This document shows, in pieces, positions 47,877 through 58,054 of a stretch of 64,000 nt of DNA. The position numbers and the translations under genes were made by a program. Origin of the DNA: Dendrolimus kikuchii (lineage: Eukaryota > Arthropoda > Insecta > Lepidoptera > Lasiocampidae); assembly GCA_019925095.2 (NCBI GenBank), contig CM034398.1:12415001-12479000 (forward strand), in the 5' to 3' direction. Below the pieces are notes generated by a model. That model did not search any database, was not told where the DNA came from, and worked only from the letters and a program-made list of their open reading frames with translations. Positions within the stretch are counted from its first letter, which is position 1. The number at the start of each line of letters is the position of its first letter.

Positions 47877-48057
47877 TGTGGGATTCGAAGACGCATTCCA
47901 ACTCGGTAGCCAGGCCACACATTATCTTTTTTAAATTTATAAACCTGATATTGTAAATGTCAGTGTCAAAATATAGTCAGAAGAGGTAGTCTATGAATAA
48001 ACGATGTAAGACTGTTCTAAGGAAGTTTGTTTTGCTTTTCTTCAAACAAAACCCACA
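47877..48057 (+). repeat. 5' LTR (about 181 bp)
   Basis: Begins TGTGGGATTCGAAGACG and ends near CCCACA. It matches the LTR at 49556-49735 along its length, and that at 53214-53350 for the first 137 bp. By eye, three substitutions separate it from the last LTR. Confidence 0.85.
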
Positions 48058-48063
48058 ACTTTA

Positions 48064-48082
48064 TGGGGGCTCGTGCCAGGAT
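48064..48082 (+). promoter_or_regulatory. Probable primer-binding site, tRNA-Pro-like
   Basis: TGGGGGCTCGT follows the LTR after a short spacer. The first 11 bases equal the complement of the 3' end of animal tRNA-Pro (CCA plus acceptor stem); the match then weakens (GCCAGGAT versus CCGGGAT). The downstream copy at 49742 has TGGAGGCTCGT. Confidence 0.6.
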
Positions 48083-48337
48083 CATACCAGGATCATGTAA
48101 GAATCCTGCGAAGCATTGTTTTAACGTGAGTTTTGATCTGATGATTACGAAACAACCTCGAAATTAAAATTGAAGACGAGTCATTGTGTGCTGTTTTACC
48201 GACACTAATTTGCATAATGATACCAGCGCATAAAATTTCCCAGAATTTGGAATAAAGACTATTATTTTTCTTTTATGAAGACGTTTTATGAATTGGTTAT
48301 TTTTTACGACTGAAAGACTTACAACCAATCATACAAG

Positions 48338-49477
48338 ATGCCACCGAAGAAAAATAAAGATATCGAAGACTCAGATAGTAATTGTTCAGAAGCTGGTTAC
48401 AGAGTACGAATTTCATTTAGCGACTTGGAAAAATCAATGACACCGTTCACAGGCGATGATACCTACCCTATTACGAATTGGCTGACCGATTTTAATGACA
48501 CTGCAAATTTAATGGAATGGAATAATCTTGAAAAACTTATTTACGCGAAGAGACTGCTTTCAGGTACAGCTAAATTATTTTTACGATCGCTAGGCTCTAT
48601 TACGTCATGGGATACATTAAAAGAATCTTTAGTAGAAGAATTTGGTCCGAAATTAAATAGTGCTAGCATTCACAAGAAATTAGCATCACGCAAAATGAAA
48701 CCGGATGAGACATATCAACAGTATTTTTTACATATGAAAGAACTGGCGTTGCAAAGGAATCCACAAGACAATCAGCTACACCCTGTTCACTATATGAGCA
48801 AAAAGACTACTGCTGAGAAGAAATACCATAGTTACTACTTAGAAATTTTAGCTATTGTAGAAGCTGTCAAGAAATTCAGAGTTTACTTACTTGGAGTCCG
48901 CTTTAAAATTGTGACTGACTGCTCAGCCTTAACTATGATGTTACAGAAAAAAGACTTACCTCCCAGAGTTGCTCGATGGGCACTCCTTCTTGAAGAATTT
49001 GACTATAAGATAGAACACCGATCTGGAACCCAAATGAGACACGTAGACGCTTTGAGCAGAAATCCTGTTAGTCTAATACTTACCGAAACTACAGCACGTC
49101 TGAAGAGAGCTCAAGATGATGACCTGAAGATAAAACTATTAAAGAAAATTTTAGAAAAAGAGTCATATGAAAATTTTATTCTGGAGAATGGAGTTTTATG
49201 TAAAGCTAAAGACGGAACTAAACTGATTGTTGTACCTAAAAAGATGCAGAATGAAATAATAAGAAAATGTCATGAAAAGGGTCATTTTGGAATTTTGAAA
49301 ACTGAGGAATTAATTAATAGAGATTACTACATAGATAATTGTAAAGAAAAATTTGAAATTCAACGATTAGAACTTATAGAAAGGCGAGGCAAAATATTCA
49401 GAAAATTCAGGAAGAAAATAGGAAAGTTTATAATAAAAAGAGAACACAAGCTATACAGTACGAAATTGGAGATTTAG
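48338..49477 (+). pseudogene. Gag N-terminus fused in frame to RNase H (deleted copy)
   Basis: 379 codons. Residues 1-138 equal the Gag N-terminus of the full copy (MPPKKNKDIEDSD...YFLHMKELAL). From residue 139 the frame continues directly in the late RNase H region (NPQDNQLHPVHYMSKK), then the H-x3-H start of the integrase zinc domain. The zinc knuckles, protease, all of reverse transcriptase and the first RNase H Asp are gone. The junction falls on the pentamer TTGCA, present at both breakpoints in the longer copy. Exactly 1,821 bp (607 codons) are missing, so the frame stays open. It also lacks one Pro codon present downstream. Not expected to be enzymatic. Confidence 0.9.
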
Positions 49478-49555
49478 TTGCGATTAAGAGAACACAATTT
49501 GTACAAGGATATAAGTTAAACCCGAAATATTTAGGACCATATAAAATTATAGAGA

Positions 49556-49735
49556 GTGGGATTCGAAGACGCATTCCGACTCGGTAGCCAGGCCACACAT
49601 TATGTTTTTTAAATTTATAAACCTGATATTGTAACTGTCAGTGTCAAAATATAGTGAGAAGAGGTAGTCTATGAATAAACGATGTAAGACTGTTCTAAGG
49701 AAGTTTGTTTTGCTTTTCTTCAAACAAAACCCACA
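49556..49735 (+). repeat. Shared middle LTR
   Basis: Starts GTGGGATTCGAAG; the first T is missing. It is joined directly to the pol end of the upstream copy (TATAAAATTATAGAG/AGTGGG), so about 160 bp of the integrase C-terminal tail and pre-LTR sequence is deleted there. It runs intact into the downstream leader. Confidence 0.85.
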
Positions 49736-49741
49736 ACTTTA

Positions 49742-49760
49742 TGGAGGCTCGTGCCAGGAT
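49742..49760 (+). promoter_or_regulatory. Primer-binding site of downstream copy
   Basis: TGGAGGCTCGTGCCAGGATC, one substitution away from the upstream copy's site. The spacer after the LTR is the same. Confidence 0.55.
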
Positions 49761-50015
49761 CATACCAGGATCATGTAAGAATCCTGCGAAGCATTGTTTT
49801 AACGTGAGTTTTGATCTGATGATTACGAAACAACCTCGAAATTAAAATTGAAGACGAGTCATTGTGTGCTGTTTTACCGACACTAATTTGCATAATGATA
49901 CCAGCGCATAAAATTTCCCAGAATTTGGAATAAAGACTATTATTTTTCTTTTATGAAGACGTTTTATGAATTGGTTATTTTTTACGACTGAAAGACTTAC
50001 AACCAATCATACAAG

Positions 50016-52979
50016 ATGCCACCGAAGAAAAATAAAGATATCGAAGACTCAGATAGTAATTGTTCAGAAGCTGGTTACAGAGTACGAATTTCATTTAGCG
50101 ACTTGGAAAAATCAATGACACCGTTCACAGGCGATGATACCTACCCTATTACGAATTGGCTGACCGATTTTAATGACACTGCAAATTTAATGGAATGGAA
50201 TAATCTTGAAAAACTTATTTACGCGAAGAGACTGCTTTCAGGTACAGCTAAATTATTTTTACGATCGCTAGGCTCTATTACGTCATGGGATACATTAAAA
50301 GAATCTTTATTAGAAGAATTTGGTTCGAAATTAAATAGTGCTAGCATTCACAAGAAATTAGCATCACGCAAAATGAAACCGGATGAGACATATCAACAGT
50401 ATTTTTTACATATGAAAGAACTGGCGTTGCATGGAAATTTAGAAGATGAGGCACTTATTGAATATGTTATTGATGGAATTCGTGATTCTGAAATAAATAA
50501 GGCCATTCTTTACGGAGCCACTGATATCAAACAATTTAGAAAGAAACTTGAAGTATATGCACAGATTAAAGAACACAAGATGCAACAAAGACCTATTCAG
50601 ATGACAACCGGACGTAAAAATCATACCATCAAAAGATGCTACAATTGTGGTGAAACTGATCACCAATCACCAGCTTGTACTAAAGGTATAAAATGCTTCA
50701 AATGTAATGGATATGGACATAAGTCAAAAGAATGCCAAAGTTCTACAAATAAGACACTGAAAATTCAAGATGAGAAAGTTAGTACAGATGTTGTTAAGCC
50801 ATATAAAGAAGCGAAAATTAACGGAGTTACAGTTAAAACCTTTATTGATACTGGAAGCGATGCGAATTTAATTTGTGAGAGTTATTACAAACAAAATTTT
50901 CTCGAGAATAATGATTATAATATTAAAGATACTCTCAAATTATCAGGAATAGCCGAGTACGAAGTTTGCACGAAGGGATCTTTTATGGCAAAAGTTGAAA
51001 TAGACAACGTTCATTTTGAAACCTTGATGCATGTTATCGACGATGATGTAATACCTGTTAATGTCATACTTGGAAACCCGATATTAAAAGACGTTGAAAT
51101 TATTTTCTCTGCCGACGGGATCTCTGTAAAAAGAATATTACACCTTACACAAATTAATGACTACGAAGAAGAATTTGATGAGAAATATGATATCAAGAAG
51201 CTGAAATATAAAGACAAGATTAAACATTTATTGGATAATTACAATAACTTGAAGACTAGAAAGAAGGAATCAAATGTTAAATTGAAAATCATACTTACTG
51301 ATGAAGATCCTATACACCAGACTCCACGAAGGCTGTCACCTCTAGAAAAGGACATAGTTAATAAACAGATACAAGGATGGTTAGATCAAGAAGTAATTAA
51401 ACCTAGTAAATCGGAATATGCAAGCCCTATCGTGTTAGCGAAAAAGAAAAATGGAAGCTACAGATTATGTATAGATTTTAGAAAGCTAAATAAGAAGATT
51501 ATAAAGGAAAGATATCCACTTCCACTCATCGAGGATCAAGTAGACAAATTGAAAGAAGCAATACTATTTACATCACTTGACTTGAAGAATGGTTTTTTAC
51601 ATGTTGATGTCTGCGAGGATAGTCAAAAATACACTTCATTTGTTACTCCACAAGGGCAATATGAATTTAAGAAAATGCCGTTTGGTTTATGCACCGCACC
51701 ATCTGTATTCCAACGCTTTATCAATGATATCTTTCAAGATTTAATGTCAGAGGGCACTGTTCTTGCCTATTTAGATGATTTGATTATACCATCTAGGACA
51801 GAAGAAGAAGGATTTGTTAAACTAGAGAAAGTACTTCGAAAAGCTGAAGAGTTTGGCTTACAATTTAATTGGGCGAAATGTCATTTCTTACAGAACGAGA
51901 TAAATTATTTAGGTTACATAATTCGTGATAATCAGATAAGACCTTCCAAGGAAAAGATACATGCTGTTGCAAAATTTAAAAAGCCTCATAATATCAAATC
52001 ATTACGATCATTTTTAGGACTGACTGGCTATTTTAGAAAATTTGTTAAGAACTACTCAATAATAGCAAAGCCACTAACAGAATTATTGAAGACTAATGTT
52101 ATGTTTAACTTTGATCTAAAGTGTGAGAGAGCTTTCGAAGAATTGAAACATATTTTATGTTCCTCACCAGTTTTACGAATTTACAACCCTAATTTTGAGA
52201 CAGAGTTACATACAGACGCAAGTATAGACGGATATGGAGCTGTTTTATTGCAAAGGAATCCACACGACAATCAGCTACACCCTGTTCACTATATGAGCAA
52301 AAAGACTACTCCTGCTGAGAAGAAATACCATAGTTACTACTTAGAAATTTTAGCTATTGTAGAAGCTGTCAAGAAATTCAGAGTTTACTTACTTGGAGTC
52401 CGCTTTAAAATTGTGACTGACTGCTCAGCCCTAACTATGACGTTACAGAAAAAAGACTTACCTCCGAGAGTTGCTCGATGGGCACTCCTTCTTGAAGAAT
52501 TTGACTATAAGATAGAACACCGATCTGGAACCCAAATGAGACACGTAGACGCTTTGAGCAGAAATCCTGTTAGTCTAATACTTACCGAAACTACAGCACG
52601 TCTGAAGAGAGCTCAAGATGATGACCTGAAGATAAAACTATTAAAGAAAATTTTAGAAAAAGAGTCATATGAAAATTTTATTCTGGAGAATGGAGTTTTA
52701 TGTAAAGCTAAAGATGGAACTAAACTGATTGTTGTACCTAAAAAGATGCAGAATGAAATAATAAGAAAATGTCATGAAAAGGGTCATTTTGGAATTTTGA
52801 AAACTGAGGAATTAATTAATAGAGATTACTACATAGATAATTGTAAAGAAAAATTTGAAATTCAACGATTAGAACTTATAGAAAGGCGAGGCAAAATATT
52901 CAGAAAATTCAGGAAGAAAATAGGAAAGTTTATAATAAAAAGAGAACACAAGCTATACAGTACGAAATTGGAGATTTAG
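50016..52979 (+). CDS. Gag-Pol polyprotein of Ty3/gypsy element, integrase core missing
   Basis: 987 codons in one frame. Gag occupies about 1-250, with two CX2CX4HX4C zinc knuckles (Cys208-Cys221 and Cys227-Cys240). An aspartic protease follows, with DTGS at 278-281. Reverse transcriptase spans about 438-620 with catalytic YLDD at 585-588. RNase H starts near the TDAS Asp at 734. The H920-x3-H924 start of the integrase HHCC domain and YYI remain, but the paired cysteines and the whole DDE core are absent. The frame then runs through 20-30 misframed codons and stops. This matches a deletion with frameshift, because the true integrase C-terminal tail lies in another frame just downstream. The family normally copies its RNA in particles and integrates with its own integrase; this copy would need one in trans. 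Start chosen at the ATG shared by both copies. Confidence 0.9.
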   Translation: MPPKKNKDIEDSDSNCSEAGYRVRISFSDLEKSMTPFTGDDTYPITNWLTDFNDTANLMEWNNLEKLIYAKRLLSGTAKLFLRSLGSITSWDTLKESLLEEFGSKLNSASIHKKLASRKMKPDETYQQYFLHMKELALHGNLEDEALIEYVIDGIRDSEINKAILYGATDIKQFRKKLEVYAQIKEHKMQQRPIQMTTGRKNHTIKRCYNCGETDHQSPACTKGIKCFKCNGYGHKSKECQSSTNKTLKIQDEKVSTDVVKPYKEAKINGVTVKTFIDTGSDANLICESYYKQNFLENNDYNIKDTLKLSGIAEYEVCTKGSFMAKVEIDNVHFETLMHVIDDDVIPVNVILGNPILKDVEIIFSADGISVKRILHLTQINDYEEEFDEKYDIKKLKYKDKIKHLLDNYNNLKTRKKESNVKLKIILTDEDPIHQTPRRLSPLEKDIVNKQIQGWLDQEVIKPSKSEYASPIVLAKKKNGSYRLCIDFRKLNKKIIKERYPLPLIEDQVDKLKEAILFTSLDLKNGFLHVDVCEDSQKYTSFVTPQGQYEFKKMPFGLCTAPSVFQRFINDIFQDLMSEGTVLAYLDDLIIPSRTEEEGFVKLEKVLRKAEEFGLQFNWAKCHFLQNEINYLGYIIRDNQIRPSKEKIHAVAKFKKPHNIKSLRSFLGLTGYFRKFVKNYSIIAKPLTELLKTNVMFNFDLKCERAFEELKHILCSSPVLRIYNPNFETELHTDASIDGYGAVLLQRNPHDNQLHPVHYMSKKTTPAEKKYHSYYLEILAIVEAVKKFRVYLLGVRFKIVTDCSALTMTLQKKDLPPRVARWALLLEEFDYKIEHRSGTQMRHVDALSRNPVSLILTETTARLKRAQDDDLKIKLLKKILEKESYENFILENGVLCKAKDGTKLIVVPKKMQNEIIRKCHEKGHFGILKTEELINRDYYIDNCKEKFEIQRLELIERRGKIFRKFRKKIGKFIIKREHKLYSTKLEI

Positions 52980-53200
52980 TTGCGATTAAGAGAACACAAT
53001 TTGTACAAGGATATAAGTTAAACCCGAAATATTTAGGACCATATAAAATTATAGAGAAGAAGAAAAATGACAGATACGTTGTAAGGAAAATTGGCAATGG
53101 TGAAGGACCTATGAATACCACCAGTTCAGCAGATTTGATGAAACCCTGGTCGAATGGCGATGAAGATGAAGTATCACATTCATCTGGGTCAGATGAATAA
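52860..53200 (+). pseudogene. Out-of-frame integrase C-terminal tail
   Basis: A different plus-strand frame from Gag-Pol contains AIQYEIGDLVAIKRTQF, a KYLGPYKI block (GPY/F-type domain) and an acidic end, stopping at 53198-53200. This is the expected distal part of a Ty3/gypsy integrase. Its separation from the upstream frame marks the integrase-core deletion. The upstream copy keeps the first part (49357 to about 49555). Confidence 0.8.
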
Positions 53201-53213
53201 TGCAGGATAGCCG

Positions 53214-53350
53214 TGTGGGATTCGAAGACGCATTCCGACTCGGTAGCCAGGCCACACATTATGTTTTTTAAATTTATAAACCTGATATTGTAAATGTCAG
53301 TGTCAAAATATAGTGAGAAGAGGTAGTCTATGAATAAACGATGTAAGACT
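53214..53350 (+). repeat. 3' LTR, truncated
   Basis: TGTGGGATTCGAAGACG through GATGTAAGACT matches the other LTRs, then diverges (ATTATATTTTCAGG instead of GTTCTAAGGAAG). About 44 bp of the LTR end is missing, so no downstream target duplication can be read. Confidence 0.85.
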
Positions 53351-53620
53351 ATTATATTTTCAGGTAAGCACGTACACACAGTCCACCTGAAGGTAAGTGT
53401 TGACCGCATCCTATAGCCGCCTACAACTGACTTTTTTATTTAAACTAGTTGTGACACAAGAAAAGAAAGAAAAAGTGAAGCACATTGCTTTTGAGTGTAC
53501 GTTTTTTGTTGTTGTTTAAAATGATTTGGTTTGCCGTAACAATTAATTGTTCATGTCAAAAATAATTCGTGTCTAGTTAATAATATAGTGAAATTGGTCC
53601 ATAAATTCAAAGTCGCCTAA

Positions 53621-53890
53621 CGGACCATGCAGCGAAGTCTGTTAGGTGTTTATCTTATGTATAGACTCAGAAATGAAAATATCCGTAAGAGAACCAAGGT
53701 AACCGACATAGTTCACAAGATTAGCAAGTTGAAGTGGCAGTGGGCCGTAAGATACGGTTCAAGCCCGGTGGATTGACGACCTGTACAAAGTCACCAGCAA
53801 GGGTTGAATGAAGAAGACGGGAGACCGAGATATGTGGCGCAAACTTGGGCAGGCCTACGTCCAGCATAGAACAGATACTGGCTGAAGAAG
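53621..53890 (+). pseudogene. RTE-type LINE remnant
   Basis: The plus-strand frame reads QRSLLGVYLMYRLRNENIRK, then RTKVTDIVHKISKLKWQWA, before frames break. The RNE/D-I-RKRTKVTDI-x-x-x-ISKLKWQWAG pattern is a diagnostic RTE C-terminal block. The 3' end CCTACGTCCAGCATAGAACAG is the usual family tail, shared with 20820-20962. Internal deletion and stops; inactive. Confidence 0.85.
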
Positions 53891-54892
53891 AAGAAATTAA
53901 TAATAAATATTTTTATTTATTTCATTGTGTTAAAGTCACGTGTTTATTTTTATTATCTATTTTACACTAGCATTTCAGACGCTTTAAAGTCTATTTATTA
54001 ACTAAGTATTAATTTGTTAATAAGTACTTTATTTAATATACTAACAGCGTTTTTTATTAATGCTTTACAAAGACAGTTTTCGACAGTATGTAAACGTACA
54101 TTTAAAAACTAGTACAAATAAACAGTTCACATAATTATGTCTAGCTACGTATACTTATATTTAGATCGAAGTACGCAGTGAAATGAACTCATAAATCCTA
54201 AAGCAGTTGCTTACAAAGCATATCCTAAGTGATTTTACAATGTCGGATTGAAGAGAAACAAATATTCATATCAACATACAATATTCTCGATAAGAAATTC
54301 AAATGTGTTTCACCCTGTTTCCTATGGAAATCTCTACGAATGAATAAAGAATCACCGGAAACTTTCGGTACAAGTTTAGTAAGCGCCGAGCTTTACCGAC
54401 TTTGTGTTTACACAAATTTAAAACCGCAATTTGCATAAATATCCTGTTACTACGAAAATTAATTTTGTAATTGAAGCTTAGTTTGGCTTTATACCCATCA
54501 CGGCGGACATTTTATTTTTGAAAACATACTAAATTCTAAGCCCCGGTATCACATTAAGTGTACAGTGAAATTATATAGAGATGGCATAAAATATTTAAAA
54601 AAATATTCTGAAAATAGGATGGATTATATTATGTACGTTCTTATTTATTTGAAATTACCTCTTCTATGTATATTTTGTGTCATGTTATGTATATGGGATT
54701 TTAGTTGTGTGTCATTCTTAGTAATGGCGATAGGTTATGAAAAGTTTCAGTGCATTTATAGTTTAAATATATGTTGTTGAAATGTATGGAATAAACATGG
54801 TGTGCGTTAGCATTCTGTGTCTTGATTGAGTATTGCTCCCCTTTTCAATTATCAGAGAAAAATTCTTGTATGTGTATATTTCACACACGACA
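53891..54892. other. AT-rich stretch, nothing recognised
   Basis: Short frames only (54229-54438, 54565-54780), with no domain or repeat match. Confidence 0.45.
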
Positions 54893-55300
54893 GAAGTGAA
54901 ACTTTAGAAAAGTAGCCTACGAGAGAATGAGATACATATATAGTATCAGGAGTATTAGGATAATTATAAGGTTTATTATTTTTATAATATTTTTACCAAG
55001 CTCAAAAAATATTTTATATTTTGCATTATAATGCAAAATATTACATTTCATATATTACATATTTAAAACATATTATAACACATATTATTCCGATTCCATG
55101 TTTTCACTTTGAACAAATGACACGAGAGGCTTATGATAACTAAAATAGGAAACAAATGCTCTAGTTTCAGTTTGATTTATGCACTCGAACTCTATCTTAT
55201 GAGCATAGTGTTTACATTATTAAATATCTCTTTTTAGTGTCGTTTTTATTGTCATTTCATCGAGTTTCAAATCACAACGATACTAAAGAAGTTTCACTTC
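54893..55300 (+). mobile_element. Family E TIR element
   Basis: Starts GAAGTGAAACTT and ends AAGTTTCACTTC, a 12-bp perfect inverted terminus. The 3' half (GTCATTTCATCGAGTTTCAA) matches 45526-45842 and 63031-63338. Confidence 0.75.
55016..55041. repeat. Perfect 26-bp palindrome
   Basis: ATATTTTGCATTA followed directly by its exact complement, with no loop. Lies inside the family E element. Confidence 0.9.
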
Positions 55301-57754
55301 AAAAATGTGGAGACTATTTTATTTTTTATGAGGTTTTTTTTAAGCCCTGGGAACATAAAATTTGAGTGGTTATCTTGTAGGCAAATTGAAATTTTTGGTT
55401 GTGATGACATATTATGAATGTACCCAAAAATTTATTATGTTTTTATGTTGTGGCTATGATTAAAACTATGTTTTAGCCTTAACCTCATATTGAATAGCGA
55501 ATTTAACCTCATATTGAATTCGAGTTTTCATTTTTACTGTGATGCTTCAAGTATTTATCAGTAAGATGCGTAGCAAGAAATCATTCCCTTCTATAAACAC
55601 GGCTACTGTGAAAATTGGTCGAAAAGTCAGAGTACACTTCGAGAAAATATTATCTCTATGGAGTGGAAATTAAACTACTAATCTATAAGTACTAGACTTG
55701 GAAACCATTGAAACATTAAGAAAAATCAAGTGTTGCTGGACAAAATTCCATGATTATTAGGACTTATCCTTTTTAATGAACTTATTTAGTCTGAGTCTAA
55801 TCTTAACATTAATGTATTGGAGCACGGCAATACTCGGAATACAAGAAACCAACTGAATGGGAAATCAATTAGCATCACGTAAAGGAACTTCGCCGTAATA
55901 GTTGGCAAACAGTGGCTCCACTGAGCACTGCAATCCCTTGAGCTAACCGAGGGGGTAAACATTCATGCATGCAAACTTCCCGTGACTAATTGTACGAGAA
56001 CCCTGCTTTCGTCAGAGAATACAGATGTGCTGGATTTGTCGCAGTTACGTTATGTGAATAAGCTTTAACGGGGTTTTGTCGTTGACTGTAGTGCAATATA
56101 AATTATAATGCAACAATCATGCGATTCTTAAACTAAAGATTTTGGTAACACCTTCTGCTGATAGTGATTAGGGAACCAGTTTTTACTTATAGATTGATGC
56201 TATTTAAAGTTATTTTGAATAGTCCTAATTATAGTTTAATTTAAAATCTACTTTTATTTTATATATGCTTAAGTTACCATGTTGCTTCTGTGTACATTTA
56301 TAAGATAGTTCGTGATTTATTTTTAGGTTTCGACTGAATAAAAGATACATTTTTCAATTATACATATTTAAAATAAAATTAGTATAATCATTAATAAACA
56401 CTAATGCGATAAATATGGATATTATCTCGTATCTCTTTTTTAGTCTATGAGTCATTTTTTCTCTTCCATGTTAAACTTGTTGTACATAATTCTGAGCTGT
56501 ACTTGTTGTCATATTAATCCAACATACAACCTACAATTAAATAAATCTTCACAGCCTTGCAGATGGCCAAATATATTTAATAAGACTTAGTTTTATTCTT
56601 ATTGTTTCACTTTGGTATTGTAAGAGTTTCCGCGGCATATGAATTTAAGGTTTACAGATCGAAAGCAGTAGTATATGCAGTAATAAATATAGCCCTGAAT
56701 CTGCACATAAAATATTCATATCACTATAATTAAGGTCCCACGTAAACCTAAATTACGAATTTTGACACATTTCACCCTTTGAAAGACCAAATCCAGTGAC
56801 AGGTGGATTAAACAAAATACACGTACTGCCGTATATTATGATTTAGGTAGGCTTTTGTGTTTTTATTTATGCCAGCCGACGCGAAAGCCTGACAGCGACG
56901 ATATGTGTGCACTGTGTGTATATTTTAACCAACATGTATTCGATTTATTATTTACTAACATCCCGCTAAATTCATTATTCAAGATTTTGTAGGTTTTATA
57001 TCACTTGGGGCGGTTTCATAATCAGCCGGTAAAGTTTAAAATAATTATTTGTACTATATTTGTCAATTAAACTCTCTTTATGTGTTTTACAATCGATGAG
57101 TAAGGTAACCCAATGCGTAAACTTCCAGTTAACTTATAGGCAAGATCGTACCTACTCAATTGTTTGCAAATGTATTGTCCCGGGAGAGCGCCGCTTCTTT
57201 TACGTTTGTGAGATATTATGTTTGGCTGGGTAATAACACTTACATTTTTATTCACAAAATATCCACAATAAGAATAAAGTAACCTATACAATTTGTAAAA
57301 TGAAACTTAAAGCGTTGTTGTCAGCTCGTTTTGATAGAACTTTTCGAGTCGAAAACTGGAATATTCAATCTTAAGAATCATTTATTTGTTGTATAACTGT
57401 TTTGAGTTTTACTGGGCACTTTATGAAACAGGCCCTGGTCTTTCTTTCTAAAATGATAAATAAATTGGGTAATGCTTGTCAATCCGTGCATTACGAAGTG
57501 TTCTGTAGTAGTTTAAAATAACATGTGATCAAAATATTCCATAGTGTCTCGGAAATTACTCATAATATTGTTCTAAAACCATAGTACTCCTTAGACACAA
57601 AAAGAACATTAAAGCAGTAAGTTGGGGCAACTAATTTGTTACTTTCAAAAAGGCCCTTGTCGTACCAAAGACTTGGATGTCACGGTCTTATTATTGTATC
57701 AGTAATGTGGCATTACAGAATGCTCGCGTGACACCAGTCTGAATTTAAGCTATC
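55301..57754. other. AT-rich stretch, nothing recognised
   Basis: No gene or repeat recognised on either strand. A direct repeat of TTAACCTCATATTGAAT lies near 55480-55520. Confidence 0.45.
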
Positions 57755-58054
57755 ATTTTTCACGTCCTAATCCGCAGACAGGGCTCGTCAAAGGGCGCGC
57801 TTATCGCGGCCCCCGTTTTACCTCGGCTGAACTGTTGCCATGAGAGGGGGATGAATTTAATGATGGCCACCATAGGGCGACACAAAGCACTAATTGAGAA
57901 CGGGCGACGGGTAATATAAAGCCCGAGGGGAAGGATTCCGGCGGGCCGGGATCGGTGGTTTGCGGCGGCCTACGCTATCTTACTGCCGTTTCGCAACGTG
58001 TTATGGCTGGGAGAGAAGAAACGGCGAAAGAAACTTCCCAGCAACACGCCTAGT

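Larger units (their letters stand above)
47877..53350 (+). mobile_element. Tandem Ty3/gypsy-type LTR retrotransposon pair
   Basis: Layout: LTR, deleted internal region, LTR, longer internal region, truncated LTR, all on the plus strand and sharing the middle LTR. Such tandems usually arise by unequal recombination between LTRs or by insertion into a sister copy. The two internal regions differ at only a few sites outside their deletions, so they are recent relatives. Neither encodes an integrase catalytic core or an envelope protein. Target duplication cannot be tested because the last LTR is incomplete. Confidence 0.9.

Noticed and set aside
47877..53350. Envelope gene that would make the LTR element an errantivirus-like retrovirus
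   Set aside because: Only about 14 bp separates the integrase tail stop from the last LTR; there is no room for env.
52930..53409. 159-codon minus-strand frame across the LTR element end
   Set aside because: Antisense to the integrase tail and 3' LTR; no domain.
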